64,000 nucleotides of DNA from Carpediemonas membranifera. Its lineage: Eukaryota; Fornicata. The DNA is taken from NCBI GenBank assembly GCA_019828565.1, contig JAHDYR010000007.1:434001-498000 (forward strand). Reading direction: 5' to 3'. A model generated the notes under the pieces. That model made no database searches. It was given only the letters and a program-made list of their open reading frames with translations, and was not told where the DNA came from. Positions 11,101 through 20,046 of the stretch are shown piece after piece; positions within the stretch are counted from its first letter, which is position 1, and each line of letters opens with the position of its first letter. The position numbers were made by a program, and so were the translations under genes.

Positions 11101-14100
11101 GTACCTCGTGGCCCACCCCTGGGAGATCTCGGCCATGATCGCCCAGGCCTTCGCCTCCTTGGCGTCCAACCCGGTCAGCACGGTCGTGAGTCGCACCGAG
11201 GCACTCTCTATCGCCACGCGGTCCCAGCTAGAGATCCGAGACAACGCGCTGGACGTATTCACTACAGTGGTGGAGGCGCTGTGCGGGTCAGCCCGCCTTG
11301 CCGTCGTCACAATGGTGCTTGTTGACGCGCTGTGCACCGTGGCGGTCGGCGTTGTCCAGCTCAGCGTCATCTGCATCATGGGATACTGGATCGTACTCCG
11401 CGGGTTCAGCACCGAGATCAGGGTGTGTGACGCGGCGCTGTCCGATTGTCTCGCCGTCTCCAGGGCCCAGGTCCGTCGCCAGATGCGGCTCATTGACGTC
11501 GCCAAGTCGAAGTTCAAAGATATCGACTTCGACCTCGGCTTTGCCGGGGAGATCATGGACAACGACGACTTCGAGGCCAACGCCCTGATCCTCCAGAGCC
11601 CCCGCGGCCAACAGTCTGACACGCCGCGGCGCGTGGCCCCGCAGGCGACGTTCCAGATCCCCGAGGAGACGAGCGACGTCGACCTCACTGAGGAGGGCCA
11701 GGACCTCGCCGAGTGCCTCCCCCGCCCCGCATACGACGACGTCGCGGACATCCCCGAGACGGATTCGGACCTTCACTTCGACGTCGTCCCGGTCGGCTTG
11801 ATGGCGTCCTCGATGACGTCTTCATCAACTGATGACCTCCAGACGATCGGGGACGACTCTGACTCGGGTTGGGCGATGCCCTCGCTCGGCTTCAAGGGGA
11901 TTCGGCACAGTGGGAGCAACAACAGCAACACGACGAGCTCGACGAGAACCACTCCCACCCCAACTGCGGCCCTGCAGGCGTTCCTGGCCATGATCGCCCA
12001 GCTCTCGGCCCGGGGCAAGCCCTCACTGCTGCCCAAGGGTAAGCGCCACAAAAAGAGGGGGCCAAAGCTTCCGACCACAGCGTCCAGAGCGATTGACCTT
12101 CTCAGTATGGCCGCGGGCGTGCTGCTGGTGCTCTGCCTGACAGGTCTCATCGTCATGAACCTCTACGGCCTGCAGACCTTCGTGTTCAACGATATCGTCG
12201 TTGAAAAGGACCTCCAGTTCAGCACGATGAGGTTCATCAAGGAACGCGGCTGTCTGTTGTACGACGCCACCAACTTTGCTGTGACGGGGTCGCTCCAGAG
12301 CTTCGCGGAGTTCGACTCGGCCAATGTCGGAGACCTAGCAGCCGAGCCGCCCGCGGAGTTCCAGTACCTGCACGACCTGCTGCTCACAGACGACCTGGTG
12401 GCGTTCAGCGACTCAGTGGCACTGCTCGAGCACTACATGGGCGTCGCGGTCAACCTCGGGGCCCTGGGCGCCGGATATTCTGACGACCTCGTGTTCAAAC
12501 ACGCCACGGCCTGGAACTACACGGCCGAGAACACCCACGGCTACGAGACCGAGGCGATGGGCCGGACCGTGTGGTACAACAACACCGCGGCCGACTCGAC
12601 CCTGCCCGCGGCCGACCAGCGGGTGATCGCCCAGGCGGTGATCTTCGACAAGGCGGTGAGAGACGCGGCTAATGAAATGTACAGCGCGCTATACAGCCAG
12701 GCAGGGCTGATCTACGACAAGAACATGGCCAACGCGGATAGAATGGATACATTTGGCATTGCCCTCGCAGTGGACCTCACGACCATCGTTGTATCCGTTC
12801 TAGCGGGCGCCTTCATGGCGCTGCCGCTTGTGGTTCGCATCCTCCGCCACGACGGTCTCGTCCGGAAGCACGCCATCGCCATCGCGGGCACCGTTCTATG
12901 CATCATCCTCGTCATCACCGCCCACGCCGTCGTCATGGGCCGCGTTGACCGTGTGGTCGCCCCGCACACGACGCTCAGGGCCACCGCCCAGCGCGGGATG
13001 ACCCTCGAGCGGCTCGACGTCGTCTTCGCCCACCTCGTCTACACTGTCCAGCGGTTCGTCTACATGCCGGGCGACGGCGCCTTTGTCGACGCTCTAGAAG
13101 GGTTCACTGATCTTCAGACGCACATCGCGGCGATGCTGAGCCTGGAGGAGGACGGATACAACCTCGAGGAGAACCTTGCTCTGTTCATATCACTCCGTAC
13201 GGAGCTGTCGGTCGCCTTCTGCCTCGCAGCTGATGCGTACAACTTCACGCTCGAGGAAGCCCCAGCCATTATTCAGACCTTCGCCTGGAACTCTTCGGAT
13301 GCTGCATCCCGCGGCGTTGACCAGCTCAGGTACTCCAACAGCACGTACGACCTCGCCCTGCCCACGGAGACGAAGGTGGCGATGGCCAAGGAGCTCTGCC
13401 TCGCCGACTGGGTGACCCGTGCTGACTTCCGGATTCTCAGCTCGACAACGTGGACGAACTTCCTGGAGTACGCGAGCGGCGTGGCCGGGCAGGTGGGCAG
13501 CTACTTTACCACGGCCACAGCGTCCAGTGCGGCGGTCATCGTGCTCTGTCTGCTCGCCCTCCTATTCACGGCCTTCTACATCATCCCCATGCAGCTCTCG
13601 TCCATCCTGCAGCAGAAGGCTGACGTCATGGAGCAGCAGACTGTGCTCAACCAAAGCCTGCGCGGCTATTTCATCATCGTCGTCGCTGTGCTCTGCTCCA
13701 TCGCGACCGTGCTCATCGGCCTGCTCGCAGTCAGTGTCCTGGCCGTCTTTGCCCTGAGCCGGCTCTTCAGCTTCCTGTCAACGTCGACCCACTGCGACTC
13801 CAGTACCGTCAACGCGGCCACCTGCGCGATCCTGGCGTCGTCGGACTTCACCAGCGGATACCACACGGAGCTCGAGGCCGCCACCGACAGCCTGGTAACC
13901 GAGATCGGCGCCATGTTCGACACCGACGTCTTCAGCGAGTACATCCTTTACGATACGGTCAACACCTCGGCCTCTGCGGCGATCGCGTCCATGGTCTCCG
14001 CGCTCAAGGACTTCGAGGCCATCGCCCCAGCCCAGGAATACGAGGACCTCCTCAACACGCGGCTCATCACCTTCCTACAGACGCTGGAGGCCGCTAAGCC

Positions 14101-14299
14101 TGCTCTGGAGTCTTCGTTCCATGCTAGGGTTGACCGGGTCGACTTGGTCATGTCGCTGGTGGAGGCGACGGCCGTTGTCGGCGGCCTCTGCTTCGTCATC
14201 CTCCTTACTATCTCATACTTCGCGGTGATACGCCGCCTGTGCCGCCATCTCGCCCGGTATAGCACTGCGCTGTTGCTTCTCCGGTCATATCTCCGCTAA
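8102..14299 (+). CDS. Giant multipass membrane sensor: PocR domain plus TmcB-like TPR region
   Basis: This encodes 2065 residues from ATG 8102, with an in-frame stop at 8054. Residues 48-205 match the PocR sensory domain: 'GEPSRLSTLC' around C88, 'RCAVSD' at C102, 'PCHTGAL' at C122-H123, a hydrophobic 'LIGGV' strand and the typical helical tail. Residues 270-570 contain about eight transmembrane helices. Residues 665-830 are a soluble helical repeat region resembling the TPR part of protist TmcB/TmcC-like proteins. Further membrane helices lie near 885, 1066, 1330, 1552, 1590, 1806, 1852 and 2016. Between them are large, probably extracytoplasmic loops with N-glycosylation-type sequons and an acidic Ser-rich cytoplasmic loop (about 1180-1310). 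No cyclase, kinase or other output domain is visible, unlike many TmcB-like proteins. PocR domains bind small organic ligands in prokaryotes. A chemosensory role at a membrane is inferred. Confidence 0.85.
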   Translation: MDACDDLFVHIDNPSTIQTNIAELTDFLAFNPDEQAVQHTSKTIETLFDLGKLQVVIDKFTEYGRCGAALVTPTGAIIGEPSRLSTLCTNYVRSTELGGSRCAVSDQQFGSLSFDRATFGPCHTGALTDGGGVIQLNGVQLASFLIGGVATSMPNAENTKTMVRMAQDLGQDSVDVVKAFRRARRMNMGELQTLGESLHVVCKFLSQMAAKNFAARQKARLTLLSEERRHHSSKGILAALASTTAARLYHAFSDAQDRPRSKATNLLRTPTNVQILLLPLVAAWTLFSADSTVSPVKKAFLAIVAPASTRSLHDPIATAVCALVVLAMYGVALLSYQAAKRDLVGYRAVVRRGARLMSVAVSMAASFTILGVLGQSSIGLLFEIDQIGARSAVGVIWNYLVSCAAAAALVAALIFFVFTRAVVPCMPPTAQSVHLGPTIGLHAGIYLSFAATGASIGAVSFTDLASEESRSFVLSAQLTVAFIAAAISLVTTVMAVFMVPDRSFPHYFSIYTGVIAFSNVVIFIGAMCRFVAWGEFEVHHSVVIVTGVVLCVACFVTTMALRTVTLVRVAFFEHAVFRVIAGTGDHDEVRVPSLLWAALTGEKQRRAFIHQFATTPVYTIKHPDLANLSPLAIEVGSRCLMWPDRKLFGKVGFPPLGRYNLHTTASNLMRRAFTLYGPKRTAPLQLAIAYTAAMIPEAIDNTRQDLDALSQKFLDPHRFTHQMLLHGMGQCLEYRRYVVALDGDDQAEAFIAMHVLLDRARAYHFQALAQISKFWPMLLRKQPDLPLIVHNAKLIAMSTEQAGRLYNRLVSRYGDNPTVREWYILFLDSVMQDHSRAQQLRTEREEQNLAAASEGTGSMSSLDASSVGKESAILAADPETRGTATDWAIFLSFALNALLVGLSVLLVFGCVEYTRGKVDLVNSLHNINLAVADGALDTMLLSLSDEDLESLSQGRGDVVARVMSAYTAVASYDNFMLTMADADLLFFARTTPVELPQRHKYLVAHPWEISAMIAQAFASLASNPVSTVVSRTEALSIATRSQLEIRDNALDVFTTVVEALCGSARLAVVTMVLVDALCTVAVGVVQLSVICIMGYWIVLRGFSTEIRVCDAALSDCLAVSRAQVRRQMRLIDVAKSKFKDIDFDLGFAGEIMDNDDFEANALILQSPRGQQSDTPRRVAPQATFQIPEETSDVDLTEEGQDLAECLPRPAYDDVADIPETDSDLHFDVVPVGLMASSMTSSSTDDLQTIGDDSDSGWAMPSLGFKGIRHSGSNNSNTTSSTRTTPTPTAALQAFLAMIAQLSARGKPSLLPKGKRHKKRGPKLPTTASRAIDLLSMAAGVLLVLCLTGLIVMNLYGLQTFVFNDIVVEKDLQFSTMRFIKERGCLLYDATNFAVTGSLQSFAEFDSANVGDLAAEPPAEFQYLHDLLLTDDLVAFSDSVALLEHYMGVAVNLGALGAGYSDDLVFKHATAWNYTAENTHGYETEAMGRTVWYNNTAADSTLPAADQRVIAQAVIFDKAVRDAANEMYSALYSQAGLIYDKNMANADRMDTFGIALAVDLTTIVVSVLAGAFMALPLVVRILRHDGLVRKHAIAIAGTVLCIILVITAHAVVMGRVDRVVAPHTTLRATAQRGMTLERLDVVFAHLVYTVQRFVYMPGDGAFVDALEGFTDLQTHIAAMLSLEEDGYNLEENLALFISLRTELSVAFCLAADAYNFTLEEAPAIIQTFAWNSSDAASRGVDQLRYSNSTYDLALPTETKVAMAKELCLADWVTRADFRILSSTTWTNFLEYASGVAGQVGSYFTTATASSAAVIVLCLLALLFTAFYIIPMQLSSILQQKADVMEQQTVLNQSLRGYFIIVVAVLCSIATVLIGLLAVSVLAVFALSRLFSFLSTSTHCDSSTVNAATCAILASSDFTSGYHTELEAATDSLVTEIGAMFDTDVFSEYILYDTVNTSASAAIASMVSALKDFEAIAPAQEYEDLLNTRLITFLQTLEAAKPALESSFHARVDRVDLVMSLVEATAVVGGLCFVILLTISYFAVIRRLCRHLARYSTALLLLRSYLR

Positions 14300-14361
14300 T
14301 TCATATTAAATAGACCTAAATCCTCAGTGGCCGCAGTAAAATTTATAAACCAGCCTCGCCA

Positions 14362-15921
14362 TCATGCGATGTCGACTGGCACGATCCGCATCGCCGGGCC
14401 GTATTGCTCGGCCTCGCCTTCGCTGGCCGGTGTGAATTCAGTCTCGTCCGCAGTTACCGACGAGGCGACCCAAGACCCATCAGGTCGCATGACACAGCCC
14501 GACTGCGAGATATGAGTCGCCTCGAAGGGGAGCTCGTAAGTGGTGAAGAAACCGTCGTCGACACACACTGTGCGGCCCTCCTGGACGTAGAAGAGCCGGA
14601 ACGAGTCGCAGACAAAGCCCTTGACTGCCCCCTCAAACCTGAGGGGTCTGGGCACCGCGCATACGTCGCCCTCGGCCAGGCCGGGGAGCAGGCCGGAGTG
14701 GGCGATGATGCTCGGTACCTTGCCCGCGAACAAAAGGCGGCCGCTGCTGAGGAAGATATTGGCCGTGTGCAGCGGGAACACAGCATCCACGGGGAACGCT
14801 GTCGCAGTGAAGCCGTTCGTGCGATTGAAGTGGCCCAGCCCCAGCTGGCCCTGCCTGTTGTCGCCTGCGATGAGCTGCGTGCGGTGTGCTGTCAGGAGTA
14901 CGAGCCAGTCGTACGCTGCAATGTGACTTGGGGCAAAGTCATCTGGGAGGATCACTGGGTTGAATCTATACTTTTGTATCTTGCTATCTGTAGATCCAAT
15001 GAATCTTTTGCAATCCTTGCCCGAATAAATGATTCCTACTGGGGTTCGGATCAGCGTGTAATACCGTGTCATCGCGATCTCGGTCACAAGCCGGTCCTTG
15101 CGCCACGGCGGGAGCTGCTGCTCGTACCTTTCCACGTCGGGACAGCAGGGGAAGGCGAGGCGGGTCGGCGTGGTAATTTCTCCCTCGACGTCCAGGCCGA
15201 GTTTCTTCCATCTGTTCTTGCCGAGCCCGAATAGGCCATGGGGGGTGGTGAGGCAGAAGGTCGATTCGTGCGAGACTACGAGCTCGACGGCGGGCACATG
15301 GACCCTGCAATACCAGGCATCGTGGTGATCTGTGGAGCTCCGGATGAAGAGGCGGCCAGCGTAGCACCGGCTAAAGTTAGCCAAGGAGGAGGATGCGTAA
15401 CCGTCCTTCTCGGCCACCTGGCGAGAAAAGAAGAATTTTTTGCACAGGAACCATAACTGCTTGTCCTGGACACCATACGACTGCCTATCATCCCACGCTC
15501 GTTCCCACGGCGTCCGTCGCAAATCTGGGTCCGCCCCGGCTCCCATCATCACCGCCCACACCGTGCCCTGGAGCAGCGTGTGCAGGGCAGCGGGGAGGTC
15601 CTCGCCTTCTCTGAGCGGGATGTTCATGCTCATAGGGGGGTCGACGAGGAGTGCTGAAGCGCGTCTGAGCAACGATTGTGCTGACGCCCCAAGTCCGGAG
15701 AGCATCGATAGCCCGTGTTGGAGCTGCCCAACTGTCAAATACTTCCCTTGATCTACACTAGCAGCTCGGATTGCGGGAACATCCTCCGAAAACTCGGCTT
15801 GGAATACAAGATCCACGCAGCGAGGGATGTTTCCAGGATGATCCGCTGTAACTATACAGGCGCCCCAGTATAACTCCAACAAGGCTTGCTTCAGTGTCTT
15901 CTTGCTCTCTTGCTCCTCCAT
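14362..15921 (-). CDS. RCC1-like beta-propeller protein (degenerate repeats)
   Basis: This encodes 519 residues from ATG 15919-15921. Residues 1-200 are a helical N-terminal region without a recognised domain. The rest shows divergent RCC1-type blades, for example 'GLFGLGKNRWKKLGL' near 230 and 'IAGDNRQGQLGLGHF' near 357; the G-D-N-x-x-G-Q-L-G-L-G core is diagnostic. Several other blades have lost the signature, so a complete seven-blade propeller cannot be confirmed by eye. A nucleotide-exchange function is not implied, because most RCC1-like proteins are protein-interaction modules. A second RCC1-like gene lies 2.1 kb away on the other strand (18023), beyond an NDR kinase. Confidence 0.75.
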   Translation of the reverse strand: MEEQESKKTLKQALLELYWGACIVTADHPGNIPRCVDLVFQAEFSEDVPAIRAASVDQGKYLTVGQLQHGLSMLSGLGASAQSLLRRASALLVDPPMSMNIPLREGEDLPAALHTLLQGTVWAVMMGAGADPDLRRTPWERAWDDRQSYGVQDKQLWFLCKKFFFSRQVAEKDGYASSSLANFSRCYAGRLFIRSSTDHHDAWYCRVHVPAVELVVSHESTFCLTTPHGLFGLGKNRWKKLGLDVEGEITTPTRLAFPCCPDVERYEQQLPPWRKDRLVTEIAMTRYYTLIRTPVGIIYSGKDCKRFIGSTDSKIQKYRFNPVILPDDFAPSHIAAYDWLVLLTAHRTQLIAGDNRQGQLGLGHFNRTNGFTATAFPVDAVFPLHTANIFLSSGRLLFAGKVPSIIAHSGLLPGLAEGDVCAVPRPLRFEGAVKGFVCDSFRLFYVQEGRTVCVDDGFFTTYELPFEATHISQSGCVMRPDGSWVASSVTADETEFTPASEGEAEQYGPAMRIVPVDIA

Positions 15922-16143
15922 GGCGCGGCCAGCGGGAGGGCGTGAGCAAGACTGACTTTGCGTGACTCAGCGCCGACTTGACAGTGGTGTCAGAGCCCAC
16001 ATGGCTTGACACGGGATGGGCAGTCAGCAGTCATATCCAATCGGATCTTCTGCATCCCAAAATGCTGTTCAGACTCGATTGCATCAAGGGCCGAAGAATA
16101 CGATACCTTTAGGCCCCCAAAAGAACCGTTATTTGACTGTTTA

Positions 16144-17571
16144 CTATTCCGCGTTAAAGATGGTCGACAGCGATGTCCGGGCAGCGTTCTCCTTCTTCTT
16201 GCCCCGAGGGCTAAACTGCTGAACAATCTCGTCTGTCTCGTGTCTCTTGAATGTGTATCCGATGAACGGCAGGTCTGTGTGGTTCTTGCGCCACAGCGCC
16301 GTGTCTCCAGGGGCCCCGTGTGTGGGTGTGTCCTCGCGCGCGTCCTGGACGTCGAAGTAGCGCGTGTCGAGCTCATCGCTCAGCTCGGGGACGAAAGGGG
16401 GCACCTGCTGCTGCAGGCTGTCCCAGTCGATGCCCGCGAAGAAGGGGTGGGCCTTGATCTCGTCGATCCCGCGGCGGCCCAGGCGTGTGCGGGCGTCCCG
16501 GAGGAAGGTGCAGATCAGGGAGCGGGCCTCAGACGAGATGTGGACCTCCCGGGGGAAGTGGAGGTACTCCCGCCACCGCACGATCTTAGTGCACGTGTCC
16601 CGGGCGTTCTCGGCGTAGAACGGGGCGTATCCAACGAGGCACTCGTACATGATGACACCGACAGACCACCAATCCGACTCCTGACCATAGCCCTCGGGCA
16701 GACGCTGCAGGACCTCGGGGGAGACGTAGTCAGGCGTCCCGACCGCGCTAAAGGCCCGCAGACGGCGTTTGTGGCGCCAGGTTCTGATGTGTTGCTGCTG
16801 TGACATCACAGGGCCGTCCGGGGTGGGCCCGTTGTCCTCATACATGCCTGTGAAGGGGTCGGTGACGACGCCGGGTGACGCGAGTCCGAAGTCTGAGAGG
16901 CGGATGTGCCCGTCGGCCGTGAAGAGCACGTTGTCGGGCTTCAGGTCGCGGTGGATGTAGCCGAGCTCGTGGACGTGCTGCACGGCCATGATTATCTCCG
17001 CCATGTAGAACCGGACGGTGGCCTCGGACAGGGTGTCCTTCTTCATGAGCAGCGTCATCAGATCGCCGCCGGGGGCGTACTCCATGACGAGATAGAGACT
17101 CGAGGGGTCCTGGAACGAGTAGTAGAGCTCCGTGATCCACGTCTCGTCGCTGTCGGCGGTGGATCCTTTCGCCAGGATGTCGCGCTCGGCTCTTACGTGC
17201 GATATCTGGTGCCGCTTCAACATATCCTTCTTGCGGAGGATCTTGAGGGCACAGATACGCCCGGTCTCGAGCTCCTTGGCGACGTGAACCTCGCCGAATG
17301 CGCCACGACCGATGCATCGAATCAGTTCAAAATCTTTCAGGGACAACTTCTTTCGGTACACACGCATGAATTCAGACTCCTTCTGCGTCAGGGTCTCCAT
17401 AGCCAACTTCGCAACTTCTTCCGTTACCTCAGATTGTTCCAATGCTTCCTGAAGCTGCTGCCGCCTCTTCTGCCGATCCTCTCGCCGGGAATGGAGACGC
17501 TTATAGTGCTCCTCTATGTATTGCTTTGCAGCACTGACATGGTTAGTGCGCTGTTGGGAATCGTCGCTCAT
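16144..17571 (-). CDS. NDR/LATS-family AGC serine/threonine kinase
   Basis: This encodes 475 residues from ATG 17569-17571. An in-frame ATG 26 codons upstream is possible, but the chosen start begins at the typical NDR N-terminal region. Residues 1-75 are a basic helical segment matching the MOB-binding region. The kinase has a G-loop 'GRGAFGEV' (88-95), VAIK-type Lys in 'CALKIL', catalytic 'HRDLKPDN' (207-214) and 'DFGLA' (227-231). A basic insert of about 40 residues before the activation segment 'GTPDYVSPEV' is a hallmark of NDR/LATS. The C-terminal hydrophobic motif 'FIGYTFKRHE' is present. The kinase therefore looks active and regulated by MOB and Ste20-type kinases, controlling polarity, cytokinesis or flagellar duplication. 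It lies between two RCC1-like genes. Confidence 0.93.
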   Translation of the reverse strand: MSDDSQQRTNHVSAAKQYIEEHYKRLHSRREDRQKRRQQLQEALEQSEVTEEVAKLAMETLTQKESEFMRVYRKKLSLKDFELIRCIGRGAFGEVHVAKELETGRICALKILRKKDMLKRHQISHVRAERDILAKGSTADSDETWITELYYSFQDPSSLYLVMEYAPGGDLMTLLMKKDTLSEATVRFYMAEIIMAVQHVHELGYIHRDLKPDNVLFTADGHIRLSDFGLASPGVVTDPFTGMYEDNGPTPDGPVMSQQQHIRTWRHKRRLRAFSAVGTPDYVSPEVLQRLPEGYGQESDWWSVGVIMYECLVGYAPFYAENARDTCTKIVRWREYLHFPREVHISSEARSLICTFLRDARTRLGRRGIDEIKAHPFFAGIDWDSLQQQVPPFVPELSDELDTRYFDVQDAREDTPTHGAPGDTALWRKNHTDLPFIGYTFKRHETDEIVQQFSPRGKKKENAARTSLSTIFNAE

Positions 17572-18022
17572 CTCCGTTGGGTGCACTTTTGCCCGAATTT
17601 GTTCAGGGTCAAGTCCGAAAGACTGCAAGAAAGTCATACATCGATGCAAGGTATGGTCGTGTGGACACTCGCAGCGCCTTTGGTTTACTTGTTTTTTGCG
17701 TCAGCTTGAATCGGTGCTAAAGCGGGAAAAGCTAAGTCGGCCAATCACGTGACCACATTACCATACCTGACGGCGCGAGATAATAGCTTGCAGCTGTACT
17801 CTCGCCGTGCCCATGCCACACCCTGGGATTCGCCCAGTCAGGCAAGGCGGGGAACGCGGCCGGATGAGTACCAGGGGAGAAAGTGCCCCGAGCCCCTTTG
17901 CTCTCCGTGGAGATGGTTGATAGACTCATTTCCTTCCAGAAATCGAAATGACCGCTCGATCCGGCTACGATCATCAGTGTCAAGCCGCTCTTGTATGACA
18001 AGGCTGTAATGACGCGGACAAG
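17572..18022. other. 451-bp divergent intergenic region
   Basis: This is the shared upstream region of the NDR kinase (minus) and the RCC1-like gene (plus). It includes the possible 26-codon N-terminal extension of the kinase (17572-17649). No RNA gene or repeat was recognised. Confidence 0.5.
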
Positions 18023-19486
18023 ATGAATGCTTTCATCCATAACAAGACTTACAAGAGCTATGGCTCGGAATTTAGGCTTTCGTCCGCTTCAAACGGTGAT
18101 TTTGTCCTCGAGGCCCGTGGTCTCAACATGTCCGGACAGCTGGGCATCTCCTCTTCAGCCGAGATCGTCTCCGAGTGGCACAAAGTCTCTCTCCCAGCCG
18201 ATTTCAAGCTCATTCACCTCGCAATCCGTTGCAACACAAGCGTTTTCATCGGGACCACCAAAGGACGCAAGCGGGCCTTCGCATGCGGCTGCAACACTCA
18301 TGGCCAGCTGGCGTTGGGCCATAGAGCTAACGTGAACACGCCCACCCCCATCGCCGTCGACAACATCGTCTCCGTGACGATCAGATGCCGCTCGTGCTTT
18401 ATACGAACGGCCTCGGTGCCCCACGACGTCTGGTACGCATGTGGGGACAACACGTATGGCCAGCTGTGTCTCGGTATGTCCGACCACGTCGTCGTCGACC
18501 CGACTCGGCTCGACTTCACGGTGCGGCCAGGGATCGCCAAGGTCGATGTCATCGAGGGGTCGACCTTCCTCCACATGGCCGACCTCTCCATGTACGCTGC
18601 CGGAAACAACAAGCGCGGTCAGCTCGGCGTGGGGCACATGCGCTCGATCGACTGGCCTAGCGTCGTGTTGCTGCCCAACCAGGCAGTGAGAACTATCAAG
18701 GGCGGGTCAGATACGATCTTCTTCATCATGACGGACGGCTCGCTGTACGCCACTGGGTGGAACAGGCGGGGACAGGCGGGACTCGGCGCAGAGCCCACCA
18801 TCATGACGCCTGACCGGGTCCCCCTGCCGGGTCGGGTTTCAGACGTACAGACGATATCCTGCCGCACACTGATCGCGCTGGAGGACGGCCGGGTCTTCAT
18901 CTGCGGCGACAACCTCGCGGGCTTCTTTGTCCCGGACTCGCAGTGCCACATGATCACGAAGCCGCGGGAGTGGAAGGTCGAGGGCGTCACGGCGGGTGTG
19001 ATTGTGATGACTCAGCTCGGCCTCTTCGTCCAGGATGCATACGGCAGGTGGAAGGCCAAGGGCGTGAACATGGCGGGCGAGCTCGGGTTGGGCCACACCA
19101 ACCCCGTGTCTGAGCTCACGCCGCTCGCCCTGCCACAGAAGCTGGCGGAGTCTGGCATCGAGTTCGTGCTGCCCTTCCTTCACTCGACGTTCTTCATCCC
19201 ATTCGGCAGGCACGGCGTCTGGGCGGTGGGCATGAACGACTGGCACCAGCTGGGCGTCGAGACCGCCGCGAACCCGGTGCTGGTGCCCTCGCTCGTCGTC
19301 AACCCCGACATCGCCATCGCGCTGCAGCCGGCCGTCTTCCACTGGGGCGGCCACGCGCTGATCGTGCGGGGCGTGCCGGCGATAGGCGACGTTGGCGTGG
19401 GCAAGGGGGTGGTCGACAAGGAGAAGCTCGAGCTGGACGTCGACGACGAGACCGAGGAGGCCGGCGGGTCGGCGACGCTGGCGTGA
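18023..19486 (+). CDS. RCC1-like beta-propeller protein
   Basis: This encodes 487 residues from ATG 18023. RCC1-type repeats run through the whole protein, with signatures such as 'ARGLNMSGQLGI', 'ACGCNTHGQLALGHR', 'ACGDNTYGQLCLGM', 'AAGNNKRGQLGVGH', 'ATGWNRRGQAGLG', 'KGVNMAGELGLGHTN' and 'AVGMNDWHQLGV'. That makes at least seven blades, enough for a full propeller. The C-terminal 35 residues are acidic. No signal peptide or membrane segment is present. Better conserved than the RCC1-like gene at 14362, it may act as a Ran-GEF or a general scaffold; the conserved Ran-catalytic residues cannot be judged by eye. Confidence 0.9.
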   Translation: MNAFIHNKTYKSYGSEFRLSSASNGDFVLEARGLNMSGQLGISSSAEIVSEWHKVSLPADFKLIHLAIRCNTSVFIGTTKGRKRAFACGCNTHGQLALGHRANVNTPTPIAVDNIVSVTIRCRSCFIRTASVPHDVWYACGDNTYGQLCLGMSDHVVVDPTRLDFTVRPGIAKVDVIEGSTFLHMADLSMYAAGNNKRGQLGVGHMRSIDWPSVVLLPNQAVRTIKGGSDTIFFIMTDGSLYATGWNRRGQAGLGAEPTIMTPDRVPLPGRVSDVQTISCRTLIALEDGRVFICGDNLAGFFVPDSQCHMITKPREWKVEGVTAGVIVMTQLGLFVQDAYGRWKAKGVNMAGELGLGHTNPVSELTPLALPQKLAESGIEFVLPFLHSTFFIPFGRHGVWAVGMNDWHQLGVETAANPVLVPSLVVNPDIAIALQPAVFHWGGHALIVRGVPAIGDVGVGKGVVDKEKLELDVDDETEEAGGSATLA

Positions 19487-20007
19487 GTAAAGGGACGTTT
19501 TGGGCGAAGGGCTGCATGAGAGCGCGTAGCCGTCTCTGCACGATGCTAAAGACTGTTATTGCGGCTTCCGCTGTTGTCGAGACCCACGCTCGGGCGGGTG
19601 CTGTCAGCACCAACAGTCGCGGTGGGCCTAAACACCCGATAAAAACGCCGAGGGCTGTGAATACCAAAGTCCAGCGCTCAAAAGCACCACGCTGGCAGGA
19701 ATCCTCGATTTCCCTTCGGATGATGCTCTTGAACCCCCGCAACAGCGATGGCCACAGCATACAGCCGCGCTGAAATGACGCTGAATATAACAACATGAGC
19801 CAGCACATAACAGCACTTCTAGATCATGAAAATGACATTAGAACGACCACAAGTCGTCTACACGCCGAGTTTCGCCAGGTGCATCTTATGTCCTAACTTC
19901 GACTCAGTTGAAGTCGAATACGGAATGACCAGGGAGACAGAAAGAAGAAGTGTAAACGTTTTACTACAGTCACCCATGCGCCCGCTACTTGATGTTGGTT
20001 AGCTGTT
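19487..20007. other. Intergenic region, no gene seen
   Basis: This is the 3' region between the convergent RCC1-like gene and H2A. Short open frames on both strands have no supporting features. No RNA gene or repeat was recognised except the histone stem-loop next to it. Confidence 0.5.
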
Positions 20008-20023
20008 GGTGTCTTTTGACACC
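20008..20023 (-). terminator. Histone-type 3' stem-loop downstream of H2A
   Basis: In the sense (minus-strand) RNA this reads GGUGUC-AAAA-GACACC: a perfect 6-bp stem with a 4-nt loop, starting 23 nt after the H2A stop. The identical 16-mer lies 21 nt after the H2B stop (59427-59442), and the flanks are also similar (AAAAC before, CCAA then a CUAAC/GUUAAC stretch after). Stem and loop sizes match the canonical replication-dependent histone mRNA stem-loop. The loop is all A in the sense strand rather than U-rich. Confidence 0.8.
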
Positions 20024-20046
20024 GTTTTGGGATAATTTTCGATTTT

